Below are positions 49,553 to 59,058 of a DNA stretch of 64,000 nucleotides, in pieces. Source of the DNA: Chiua virens (taxonomy: Eukaryota > Basidiomycota > Agaricomycetes > Boletales > Boletaceae). Under the pieces are notes generated by a model. That model worked only from the letters and a program-made list of their open reading frames with translations. It made no database searches and was not told the origin of the DNA. The position numbers and the translations under genes were made by a program. The stretch's first letter is position 1. Each line of letters begins with the position of its first letter. The stretch covers positions 248,001-312,000 of the forward strand of contig JAHNUO010000002.1 of NCBI GenBank assembly GCA_019787685.1, read 5' to 3'.

Positions 49553-51569
49553 TTATCTCTTGAGAAAGACAGTGCATGGCACCCTGTCACCTATAACAGC
49601 CACTCTGTGACCCCAGAAGAATGGAATTACCCAATTGCTGACAAAGAAATGTTATCAGTCATCCACTCATTGGAATTATGGTGCCACTATCTCGAAGATG
49701 CTAAACATAAATTTGAAATATGGAACAATCACCAAAACCTTATGTGGTTCATGACTTGCCAGGATCTGAATTGTAGACAAGCATGATGGGCACAATACCT
49801 ATCTTGATTCAATTTCACTTGGCACCACAAGGCAGGTGTAACTATGGGAAAAGCAGACACTTTGAGCAGGAGGGAGGACCACATGATCAGTATTGAAGAT
49901 GATGACAAGGGAATGATCCTCATGGACCCTGAGAAAATCAGATCAGCCATCACTCTCCTATACAATGAAGATGAATTCCTCTCATCTGTTCAACACGAAA
50001 CTATGAAACTATCCCCAAATGCCATGAAACATCTTCTATCTATTGATTATTCAGTGGAGGACGCCTTCCTGAGAAAGGGGGTAAGATCTTTATTCCAGAC
50101 AAATTAAGAACCAAAGCTATCATGACATTTCATGACACACCTGAAGCCGGTCATCCCAGTTACAACAAAACTTTTGAATTATTATCCAGAAACTACATAT
50201 GGCCTCAAATGAAGGAAAACATAAAAACATATGTGTCTCACTGTGAAAGATGCACTTGGTTCAAAGGGTCTAACCAGACAACTGCAGGCCTCCTGCAACC
50301 CTTAAAAACCCCAAATGCCCTGTGGGAAGATATCTCAGCAGATTTCATCACCGATCTTCCACTTTCACACTCCTATAATTCCATTCTCACAGTTGTGGAC
50401 TGCTTCTCTAAAGAAGTTGAATTCATTCCCTGCCACAAAACATCTATGGATCTCGCTAAACTATATCTCTCACACATTTGGAAACATCACGGCCTCTTTA
50501 CTTCAATTGTATCAGATCAAGGACCGCAATTCACTTCACAACTTATGAAAGATATATGCTCAGGGTTGAAAATTACACCCAAATTAAGCACTGCTCATCA
50601 CCCTCAAACCAATGAACAATCAGAGCAAATGAATTGGGAAGTTTAACAATATCTTTGCATATTCTGTGCAGAGAAAGATACTACTTGGTCCGACTGGCTA
50701 CCCTTAGCCCAGTTCTCGTACAACAGCAAGAAAAACACCACTACTAAGTATTTCCCTTTCGAAATCACACGCTCTTATGTTCCTAGGATGGGAATTATGC
50801 CTCATGACATGAAAAACCTGGCTGCTCAAAACTTCATTATGGATTTTTCCAACATTCTAGAGCAAACCAAGTCTAATATAGACAAAGCCACGGAGCGCAT
50901 GAAAGAACAAGCAGATAAATTGAAATCAGAACCCCCTTCTTACACAGTTGACAACAAGGTCTGGCTCTCCACTGCTAATCTAAAAATAAAACAACACCCC
51001 AAAGTCATAGACAAGTGGATTGGACCCTATGACATAATATCCATGCATGGTCTGAATGCTTTAAAGCTTAACTCCTACACACTATGTGAATCCACCTAGT
51101 CATGAACATTTCTCAGGTCAAACCTTATAAGGAACATCTACCCAATCAACTGGTGTACAAACTGTGTCCTATTGTTATTAGAGATGACCAAGAAGAAGAA
51201 TATGAAGTGGAATACATCATTGACTCATGCACGAAGGGTTGCCACTTGGAATATCTCATCCACTGGAAGGGTTACAAAGAAGATGAACATACATGGGAAT
51301 CTCTAAAGAATCTCACAAACGCTCAGGAGTTAATTGCCAATTTTCACAAGGCTCACCCTGAAGCTCTGTGTTGTCTAAAAGTGATCTCTATGGAATTCAA
51401 TTCCATGTTCCAAAATTATGAAAACCAAACCCAATCCACAGATGAGGATAGTCTCCATCATCTCAATTATGAAATTATGGATCATCTGGAGTCTGATCAT
51501 CAGATGGGGGGTAGTGTTACAATCTCAATGTTTCATCCCCATATGGATTATACTTTCAATCTTTTCTAA
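49553..51569 (+). pseudogene. Gypsy-2b RNase H, integrase and chromodomain
   Basis: Resumes after Gypsy-3 with LEKDSAWHPVTYNSHS, LSVIHSLELWCHYLED and NCRQA, then stops near 49785 and 49803. KADTLSRREDHMI follows. Integrase has MTFHDTPEAGHPSYNKTFEL, ADFITDLPLSHSYNS, SDQGPQFTSQLM and HHPQTNEQSEQMNWEV, with a TAA after it (50644). The C-terminal chromodomain frame (51102-51569) is intact: EYEVEYIIDSC...LEYLIHWKGYKEDEHTWESL. A one-base loss lies near 50085. Confidence 0.88.
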
Positions 51570-52651
51570 GTCTAATGCCTCATGTCAAGGCTGTCCTCAG
51601 GATCATATCCTATTGGCCACCACATAAACACAGCATTCTCCACAGCCATGCTTCTTATGACTCAATTCCTACATGTGTATTCACACATTACTCATCATGA
51701 CTCACAAACCTGCTAGATACCTGTGCAAAGCTATGTTTCTTATCTATGACTCATTTCTTATCGTCCAATAGCATCGTAGCATAGTTCATACTCAGATTAG
51801 AACCCCAACATCTGTATAGTATATCCACCCATGAATTGATGCCAGAGGACTCTAACAAAGTTCTCTTGGAGTTTTCACCTCTTTGATTGAACACCTCTCT
51901 CATCCACTTCACAACCACTGTTACAATTTCTTTCTTGTCTTTAACTTGTACTACTTCTCTTCACTCGATACCTAGGTATCCTTGTACGTTCATCCGTACT
52001 TTGTCTTCTTTTGCCTTATGTAACCAGCATCACGTCATCTTCCAATGGCATCACACTTAGTCATTTCATCTTCATCATCATCCATTGCCCTCGCATCGTA
52101 CAATTCCCTTTTGGCCCTTCCTTCCATTCCACTCTTCTTGGCCACCCCTTTTGGATATTGTGCACTCCCCTTTTTGGCCCTTCGCTCTTCCGCTCTTCTG
52201 GCCTTCCCCTTTTAGTTACTTGGTCCGTGCACAATTCTCGTAGTATAAATACCTCGTAGCGATACTCCTGTACTCTAGTCTTGATCTCTGCAATCTAGCT
52301 GAGTATCACTGCTCCACTTGGACCCCTCCTTGTGATCACTCGACCAGGGACTTCTCTTGTCATCCCTTGACCAACTCGGACTCAACATAGTCAACCCTTG
52401 ACCCTCGACCATCCCTCGGGTATAGATTCCCAACAGGACAACTCTCAGCAATGCCTGAGTTTCCACTCGTCTCTCTGGTAGCAATCTGCTGACCAGAAAC
52501 CCTCATTCGACTCTTCAGTGCACCATGTATCAAGTGGTGGTTGTTTGACTTATCGCAGCCACTTGGTACTTGGTGCTTTTGCAGCTACGCTAGGCCCTAC
52601 CCGGGACTATCGTAACAACCACTAGTTCAGTCTTTGTTCTAGGTTGTTTTA
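51515..52651 (+). repeat. Gypsy-2 LTR3, interrupted by a Gypsy-1-type solo LTR
   Basis: Pieces 51515-51918 and 52618-52651 together match LTR1 and LTR2. Preceded by the purine tract ATGGGGGGTAG. The terminal CA has become TA (GGTTGTTTTA). Confidence 0.85.
51919..52617 (+). repeat. Gypsy-1-family solo LTR
   Basis: 699 bp, TGTTACAATTTCTTTC...ACTATCGTAACA, target duplication ACCAC (51914-51918 and 52618-52622). Aligned with the Gypsy-1 LTR 27051-27780 with small indels. Confidence 0.9.
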
Positions 52652-52659
52652 GCAATCAC

Positions 52660-52958
52660 AGGAATGATGGGTGCTATCAACCACATTGGTAATGTCCTCA
52701 AAGAGGTCCTTGTCTATTCCCATGCCATCTCAGCAATTGCCCATAGCCACCCACTCCCAAACCCCCTCCAAATCAGGAGGTGCCAGTGGCACAACCGGAT
52801 TATTTGCTCCAGGCTATCTTGTATCTGAATCAAGATGAACTACTATTCCCTGACATTCAGGCCTTCCTTTTCCTCGCCATGATGAGGAACGAAACAATAT
52901 GCAAGGTGTACACTGCAACAGCAAATTCCCAGATCTGTCAGATAATTGCCACATAATA
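52660..52958 (+). pseudogene. Possible Myb/SANT-like transposon partner protein, C-terminal remnant
   Basis: Plus-strand pieces MMGAINHIGNVLKEVLVYSH and, in another frame, AILYLNQDELLFPDIQAFLF followed by LAMMRNETICKVYTA. The pattern (a short helical region, then an Asp/Glu-rich helix and a C-V-Y segment) resembles the end of the Myb/SANT-like proteins that accompany PIF/Harbinger transposases in mushrooms. This is inference from memory. It lies divergent from the Harbinger transposase, which fits such a pair. Confidence 0.35.
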
Positions 52959-53352
52959 CCATCAACAATTTAATCACCCCCCCTCTGAGTCTGCAACTCT
53001 GGATACAGGCTTTTATGCTGTGGCCCAGAATTTGAATTCAACTCCTGCTCCCCTCACCACCAGCTTTCCTGCTCTCTTCTCTCCCAATGTTTCCCCTGAT
53101 GCCAACTTTCCTGCCTCCCTGGCCCTCATGTTCTCTACCCCTGCTGTGTCATGGTCATCTTCACATGTGGCAGGTGCTGCAGCTCTGGACTTCAACCTGG
53201 TGGGAGGCAATGACTCTCACATGTATTCTACATCCAGTCAAGTACTGTTCAAAAATTATTTAGAAGATCCCTCTGCAGCCATGTAATCTTGTCCTGTTGC
53301 TATGTTGTATGCATTCAAATTGTAGTTGTTTGAATCATAATGGATATGCCTA
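52959..53352. other. Region without a supported gene
   Basis: Contains a plus-strand open frame (53020-53286) rich in Pro, Ala and Ser with no recognised motif. It lies between the possible Myb-like remnant and the transposase. It could be part of the Harbinger element interior. Confidence 0.3.
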
Positions 53353-54736
53353 CTAACTAGAGACCTTCGTACAACCTGTCATTGGCACCACCAGTGTGTA
53401 TGTCCCTAATTGCAACATAATCATTCCACATTTTCTCAGCAATTCTATCGTGAAACTCCTGTGCTGTACGCAAGACATTGCCCTTGGCTCCAACTCCATT
53501 GTTCTCAGGAACAATGCACAACCCATCTCTACCCAGGCCAGCATCATACCCTGCATCCTTATGCAGATTTTCAACTTGCTGTCCAGGACCATCTTCTGGA
53601 TCATGAATGCAGATAAAATTGTGGATAATGCACAAAGCAATTGGGATCTGAGCTTGGATTTCAACCTTGTAGCTAGATATAGAATCCGGAAATGCCATTT
53701 TAACACCCTGAAAATTCGTTCAATCACATTTTGTGCTCATGCATGTTGTAAATTGAAGAGTTTCTCACAATTTGCTGGTCTGTGGTGGCATAGAGTCCAT
53801 GCATCCATGCTAAGAGTGAGTGCATCAGCATACCTCAGATTAGAACATCCCCATTCAGCTAAATGGTACCAGATACCATGGTAAGGGACAAGTAATTTGT
53901 CCTGCAAAGGGAAACCAAGATCACTGAGCAGAAACTTTCCATCAGGAATATGCAGGTTGCAAGTGCATGCATCATTGTAAATATGGGCATCTGATGCTGA
54001 TTCCTCCCATTCTGTGAGAGAATATGTGAATGGGAGATTGAAGTCACAAATGAAAAGACAGTTTTGGGAAAGATATCCCTTGTGATTGTGAAAAACATTG
54101 TGAAGATAAGTAGGGACTGTGATTGGGATGTAACTGCCATCTATGGCACCAATGGCATTCTTAAAGTATGGATAGAACTTGGGGTTGTTTTGAATTTTTG
54201 ATGACAGGGTGTTCTGTGCAGGTGGCTTGATATATGTAGGCATGACAGATTGAAGGGCTTGAGAATGCTACAGTCAACTTGTGGAAGTAGCTAATAGACA
54301 GAACATATCATGATCAATCCTGGGTGTGGAATTGACTAGCATACCATGAAATAGTACCATTTGAACTTTGGAATCTCTCCCCAACATGTTGAACTGGCAG
54401 GCCAGTAACACACATGCACAGGAAGATTGCTAGCTGCTCCTCAAGTGAAACCAAGCATGAACTTGTGTAACTGTGGTCTTGAAGTACTGATACAAGTTCC
54501 TCAAACACATTGATATGGACCCTGAGCTCAGTCCATATGTGTTCTGGGTGAGCAGTCATCAGTTCAATCACCCAGCCCTTACCTGAGAGTATTGAGGTAT
54601 GATATGCTTGAGGCTTCTTGCATGCCTCCTTCAGAGTTGCAATAACAACTCTGATGGCACAGGTGATGATAGTGATGAGTAAAGAGACATACTGTAAGAC
54701 CTGTTGACAGTGTGCTGGGAAAAGCAGAAGAGGCAT
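53353..54736 (-). pseudogene. PIF/Harbinger-type transposase, broken
   Basis: The N-terminal part (54736-54314) has EEQLAIFLCMCVTGLPVQHV and ERFQSSNGTISWY, the helix-turn-helix part of Harbinger transposases. The DDE domain (54243-53737) has IGAIDGSYIPITVP with the first catalytic Asp, GYLSQNCLFICDFNLPFTYS, LLSDLGFPL with the second Asp, and LVPYHGIWYHLAEWG. The third block is RIFRVLKWHFRIL preceded by VIE, giving the Glu. The end is in another frame (IHNFICIHDPEDGPG, AEKMWNDYVAI). At least two frameshifts and a stop near 54313 inactivate it. Confidence 0.88.
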
Positions 54737-54852
54737 ACTGGGGCGCTGAGATCAGTTGAAGTCAGTTACAATAATGTTTGAGTTGTATCGGAGTCTGGAG
54801 CTAAGTCACTTCATGGAGCCATTCAGCTACAACTTACTGAGATAGCTGGCTA

Positions 54853-55805
54853 TTATCTAGCACTAACCTGACTACTGAACTGACTCTTATGATAGAAGCT
54901 GGCTGCAGAGGTTTTATACTCCAATGAATTAACCAGGAATTCATCCAAAACATCAAAAGTGAATGTGGTCTGAGGGTTTGCGATGGTGGATGGAAAGAGA
55001 CGCTCTTGAAGAAGCTGAAGAAGCTTGTCCTCCTGACTAGTGCCACTGCACTGACACCATTTCACTGTGTGAATGAAAATTCCAGCAGTGTCTACCATGG
55101 TGAAATTTTGCACAATCATGCCAGATGTTCCTTCTGAAGGACAAGGATTCCCTCCATGTCCTAGATATAAGATAAACCCCAGTTCCTGAAGAGCAACCCC
55201 ATCATAAAATTGGCCATTCCACTGCTGCAGTTTATGAAAGGGAAGGGACTTGTGAACCTTCAAAGCACATGAAGTACACCAAGTGTGATTTATGCAGCAG
55301 GAAAGACAGCAAATATCACCATCTGCACTTGCACAGCATTTGCAGATCAGGGGTAATTGGCTGGGAGCTTCTGAACATAAAAGGAAGTTGAGGTGTGTGG
55401 ATCTCCAGGGAATCCACTCATTGATGTAATCATTCTGGGACTGTGAAGGGACAGATCGCTGGGGAGAAATGACATCTACAAATGATTACTTACTTTGGTT
55501 TCCCTGGCTGACTGCAAACAATCATCAAAAAGGTCTCCCATGTTGGGCAGGCTGTCATTTGATAGTGACACAGTCCCCTGAGTTGCTGGAGGTATCCAAT
55601 TTTTTTTGCTGCTCAGAGTTGACAGGTCCTCTTCAGAGGACATATAGTAAGGCATAGCATCAACCTCCTGATGAACCAGTTTGCCCCTTCTGGTCCTTTT
55701 GGGTTTCCAAACCACCATTGACCCATTATTGATTTGATTTTTGGTATCATCTGGTTGGTGAGTTGTATATCTGGCTCTCTCAGGTTTACACTGTGCAGAG
55801 GACAT
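54853..55805 (-). pseudogene. KDZ transposase N-terminal part with CxC2 domain
   Basis: Starts MSSAQCKPERARYTTHQPDD (55805). After a break near 55476 it continues QNDYINEWIPWRSTHLNFLL, then cysteine pairs (CKCC, CCLSCCINHTWCTSC) and KVHKSLPFHKLQQWNGQFYD. Next come LGFILYLGHGG, VDTAGIFIHTVKWCQCSG and LLQLLQERLFPSTIANPQTT. This is the cysteine-cluster (CxC2-like) region that precedes the transposase core in Kyakuja-Dileera-Zisupton proteins of fungi. The frame ends at about 54853, and the catalytic core is absent from the window, probably lost when the Harbinger sequence arrived or by deletion. Confidence 0.78.
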
Positions 55806-56047
55806 CTCTGGGCTTCTGGCATTTACTGGGCAAACTGCTTCAAAAATTATATTGCTTCTGAGATCAAATAAGATTCATTGTTCAGCAGTGCTATTACTTC
55901 TTTCATTGCTGCTGTGTGGACCTGCCAGCACTAGAATATGTATGTAACTGGAATGTTACATCCCTGCACCATTTCTTTGCTGCCAAACTGATCCAGATAA
56001 AATCTCTATTAACCTGAATGCTATAACCCAGTCCCATTTTGTTGCCA
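55806..56047. other. Intergenic stretch, nothing recognised
   Basis: AT-rich sequence without a supported gene or repeat. Confidence 0.4.
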
Positions 56048-56434
56048 TCAAGTGCTTTGGGTAGGCAACAATGGTCTAGCTAACTCCAACCTATTCAGGA
56101 TATTATCCTTGGTGTAGTGAGCCAAGGCCACCCTTTCTCCTGCAGACCAAATAGGCACTGAATGAGTTAAGATCTGGCTGGAAAGAAAGACACTTGTTCC
56201 TGACAAGTAAGCCAACTCTGCCTCAATGTCATCTAGCTGAAGCTTAGCCTGATGATTCAGGCTAAGACTAAGCAAATGATCATAAAAGGTGGCTATGCCA
56301 CCTGTATCCAAATAGGGCTTAGTTACATGGTTAACAATCAGATCCATCCCAGGATAAGCAGTGGGCCAAGTGTAGATTGGAAAGGGTGAGGATTGAACAA
56401 GCTGTTGGGTGGCAGAATGATTGACATCCCACAA
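56048..56434 (-). other. Unrecognised reading frame, possibly transposon-derived
   Basis: An open frame of 128 codons (MWDVNHSATQQLVQSSPFP...). The middle has a heptad-like pattern (LQLDDIEAELAYLSG, followed by SSQILTHSVPIWSAGERVAL). The region could be a helical DNA-binding or dimerisation part of a transposon protein. No family recognised. It lies in sequence that is otherwise decayed. Confidence 0.3.
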
Positions 56435-56846
56435 AATCTAGGAGTTGTTCAACTGGATGAATGGTGGTGAGCCAGTTTTGCACCCCCAGTTGCCGAAGGG
56501 TGGCAGAAATGGGTCAGCAGACATCCTGCAATAAACACATAACACTCAAAATGAATACCTTATGACCAATTGCAAATGTGCCAACTAAAATGGTCAACTT
56601 TCCCAAACCTAGAATAGAGTTCTCAGGCTCTGCAAAACCTTGAGACTACCAGGATTTGTCTGTCTTCTTTTCCAGGGGTAAATTTAATTTCACAATGGCC
56701 ATATTCAACTGCAATTTTAAGGATTCTGTGGAAAAAAAAGGAAAGCAGCAGGTACCCCAACGTACCACTCGAGCAGCATTAAGGAGGGAGGGAAGGTACC
56801 AGACCAAGATTTTCCCATGCCTGTCCACAATGATGGCTGGGTGCAT
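56435..56846. other. Stretch without a supported gene
   Basis: Only short chance frames are seen. A purine run (GTGGAAAAAAAAGGAAAG) occurs near 56727. Confidence 0.35.
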
Positions 56847-57133
56847 TGTAGAAAACTAATAATAGGTGGTGAGAAGAAAGGTGAGGTGATAGGTTCATCC
56901 CAAGGGGGGTTGTACTTGAAGGGATTAAAGGATTTGGGTTTGTCTAAGAGTCTTAGGGGTTGCAGAGTGATCTGGAATGAAAAGGGATTGATGGAGAGTA
57001 TCTGGGTGGAGTTGAGGCAATAAGAGGATTGATTTAAGTAGATGAGATGCAAAGGAACAATAGAATAAGGCAAAAGGAAGGATATCCAGCCCACTCACAC
57101 AGGCGAGTAGACAGATGATCTCCTGAATATAGA
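56847..57133 (+). repeat. Dispersed repeat, copy 1 (partner 63712-64000)
   Basis: About 287 bp aligning in direct orientation with the right edge of the window. Shared landmarks are TGTAGAAAAC at the start, CATCCCAAGGGGGGTT, GTTTGTCTAAGAGTC, GTAGATGAGATGCA and GATCTCCTGAAT at the end. The element type is unknown; an LTR or the end of a non-LTR element is possible. Confidence 0.7.
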
Positions 57134-57608
57134 AAGATGATATTTAATGTTAGAAAACATGGTTTTATAGTCCTGGGCACAACCCAGGACTATTAAAGGC
57201 AATCCAACCCTAGGTAAGTATACAGGATCAATGTAGGGTAAGTATTTAAGAAAAGGAGTGTCAAACATTGTAGATAATGAAAGAAAAGGAAGATATTATG
57301 ATAGTAACGACCTTAATAAGGCCAAATTGAATAGGACAAGTTAAATCAGATAAAACAGAATACATACAATGAAACTGGATTGGATCATGTTGACTTGGAT
57401 TGGACTTGGATTGGGTTTGGATGATCTGTAAGTGCTAGAAATAAAATTGAATTGGCACAAAGTCGATGGCAGATGAGATGGGAGGAGATAGGATATGATG
57501 GAGAGTGAGGAAAAGGTATCCTGCAACTATAAGGAGTATCTAACTCCTACAGCATTAGTTTACCCAACCTGATTTTAGCAAAAAAAATGCTCCAAGTGGT
57601 GCTTTTTT
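57134..57608. other. Stretch without a supported gene
   Basis: AT-rich sequence with small internal repeats (GATTGGACTTGGATTGG near 57400). Nothing recognised. Confidence 0.35.
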
Positions 57609-58031
57609 TCAGAATCCACAAATCAGTCGTAATCCCAGGGGAGCTGAACTAATTATGTGGCATTTATTAAGTTCAAATAATGTTATTGATTCTTGAAGGT
57701 ACTCACCTGGATTCAGAAAAGCAGCTGCAATTATTGCCACAGTCCATCTCATTTCCAAATCTGTGAAGCAGGTTGGATCTGGAGGCAAACCCTGTTCCAG
57801 CAACATTGATTCCAGCCTCTCTAGCAAGGCTTGGATTTGCATTCTGAGGATGTTCCAGACAACATAAGAGTGTGATTCAGAAGAGACAAATGAAATGCAG
57901 TGCCTTGGTTTATGAAGCTTTTCCCAGGAGATCTTGCCTTGATGGTTTATAGGGCCCAAAGCAACCTCGCAGATGATGTTTTTCAGATGAGTTGGCAGGT
58001 TGAGTAGGGCATCCTCCTGCACATCTGGCAT
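57609..58031 (-). other. Unrecognised reading frame
   Basis: An open frame of 140 codons starting MPDVQEDALLNLPTHLKNII, with an Ile/Leu-rich helical middle (NILRMQIQALLERLESMLL). GC content is higher than in the flanks. I recognise no family. It could be part of the same decayed transposon as 56048-56434. Confidence 0.3.
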
Positions 58032-58650
58032 GACTCAACAGAGCGGATGAAGAAGAAAGAAATTGGCTGGGTTGTTCCCACGATGTGGCCCACACTTCTT
58101 GGTTAGCAATACCTAACTTGCTTCCATTGATCTGGCCAATGCAGATCTAAGATGGCATAGGATCTAGTCACATGACCTCCAAAAATGGATATATACAAAT
58201 ACAACCCTAATCACATAATAACTTGCAGGGTTGATACAATCTCTTTTTCAGCTCGGTGTTTTTTTGGTACGTAAAAATGAAGTTGGCTAAGTGTAAAGGC
58301 CTATGTCAGTGTGACAAGCAGGGGCCCTCCACTTGCCACACTGGCTAAGAGTTCAAACAATGAAAGCACACTCCTTGATTCACACCAACCAAAAAGTCCC
58401 CAACTACCATCTGCTCAAGAGCTCAGAATGCATGCTACATATCAGTTAATTACTGGCTGCAGCGAGAGTCAAAGGATACCTTTGAACTGGGCATTGTGGC
58501 AAGCAATGCCAAATGAGTTAAAAATTGACACTGTACGTTCGTTAGTGACTGGCTGTTGCAGGAGTGAAAACATACCTCAAAATGATGTGGATTGATTAAG
58601 CACAAATGCTGTTAAATAGACTGCAGACAGTACAAGATAGAGGCAAATGA
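58032..58650. other. Stretch without a supported gene
   Basis: A plus-strand open frame at 58311-58595 contains two weakly similar segments (YQLITGCSESQRIPLNWALW and SLVTGCCRSENIPQNDVD). No family recognised; probably non-coding. Confidence 0.3.
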
Positions 58651-58659
58651 AAACACTCA

Positions 58660-59058
58660 CTATCGCCCCAACAAACCAATGCTTGAATTGAGCCCCTAGA
58701 CCAACAAAGACGTGGGAATGGAACTACCTGCCCCAACACACCAATTCAATGAACTGTGCAGAGTTACTAGATGGAATCAGGAATGGGAATACCTGCCCCA
58801 TCTTGCAGATCCTTCATGAATGTTTGAAGCTGACAGAAGGAAGTGGGAGTGGGACTACCTGCCCTGATGCACTGATCCTTCACAAACTTCTTGGAGCCAA
58901 TAGAAGGAAGCAAGAACAGGACTACCTGCCCCGACACACTGATCCTTCATGAACTTCTTGAAGTCAACAGAAGGAAGCAGGAGCAGGACTACCTGCCCTG
59001 ACACACCAATTCTTTGTGAACTTCTTGAAGCCAATGGAGGGAAGCAGGAGTGGGACTA
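58660..59058 (+). repeat. Minisatellite, 66-67 bp unit, left part
   Basis: The phrase CTACCTGCCCC (with variants) recurs at 66-67 bp spacing, with ACCTGCCC starting at about 58725, 58791, 58857, 58924 and 58991. Each unit also carries variants of GATCCTTCATGAACTTCTTG and AACAGAAGGAAGCAGGA. The array is cut at 59058 by Tc1-B and continues at 60652. Confidence 0.8.

Larger units (their letters stand above)
27957..52651 (+). mobile_element. Gypsy-2: tandem Ty3/Gypsy with three LTRs and two internal regions
   Basis: LTR1 (27957-28390), internal region 2a, LTR2 (36723-37156), internal region 2b, LTR3 (51515-52651). Both internal regions carry the same order of leader frames, gag and pol and are clearly homologous. 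The bases flanking the array differ (GTGAC before, GCAAT after), so there is no target duplication. The left flank is helicase and the right flank a different element. Numerous nested insertions and stops make both copies inactive. Confidence 0.85.
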
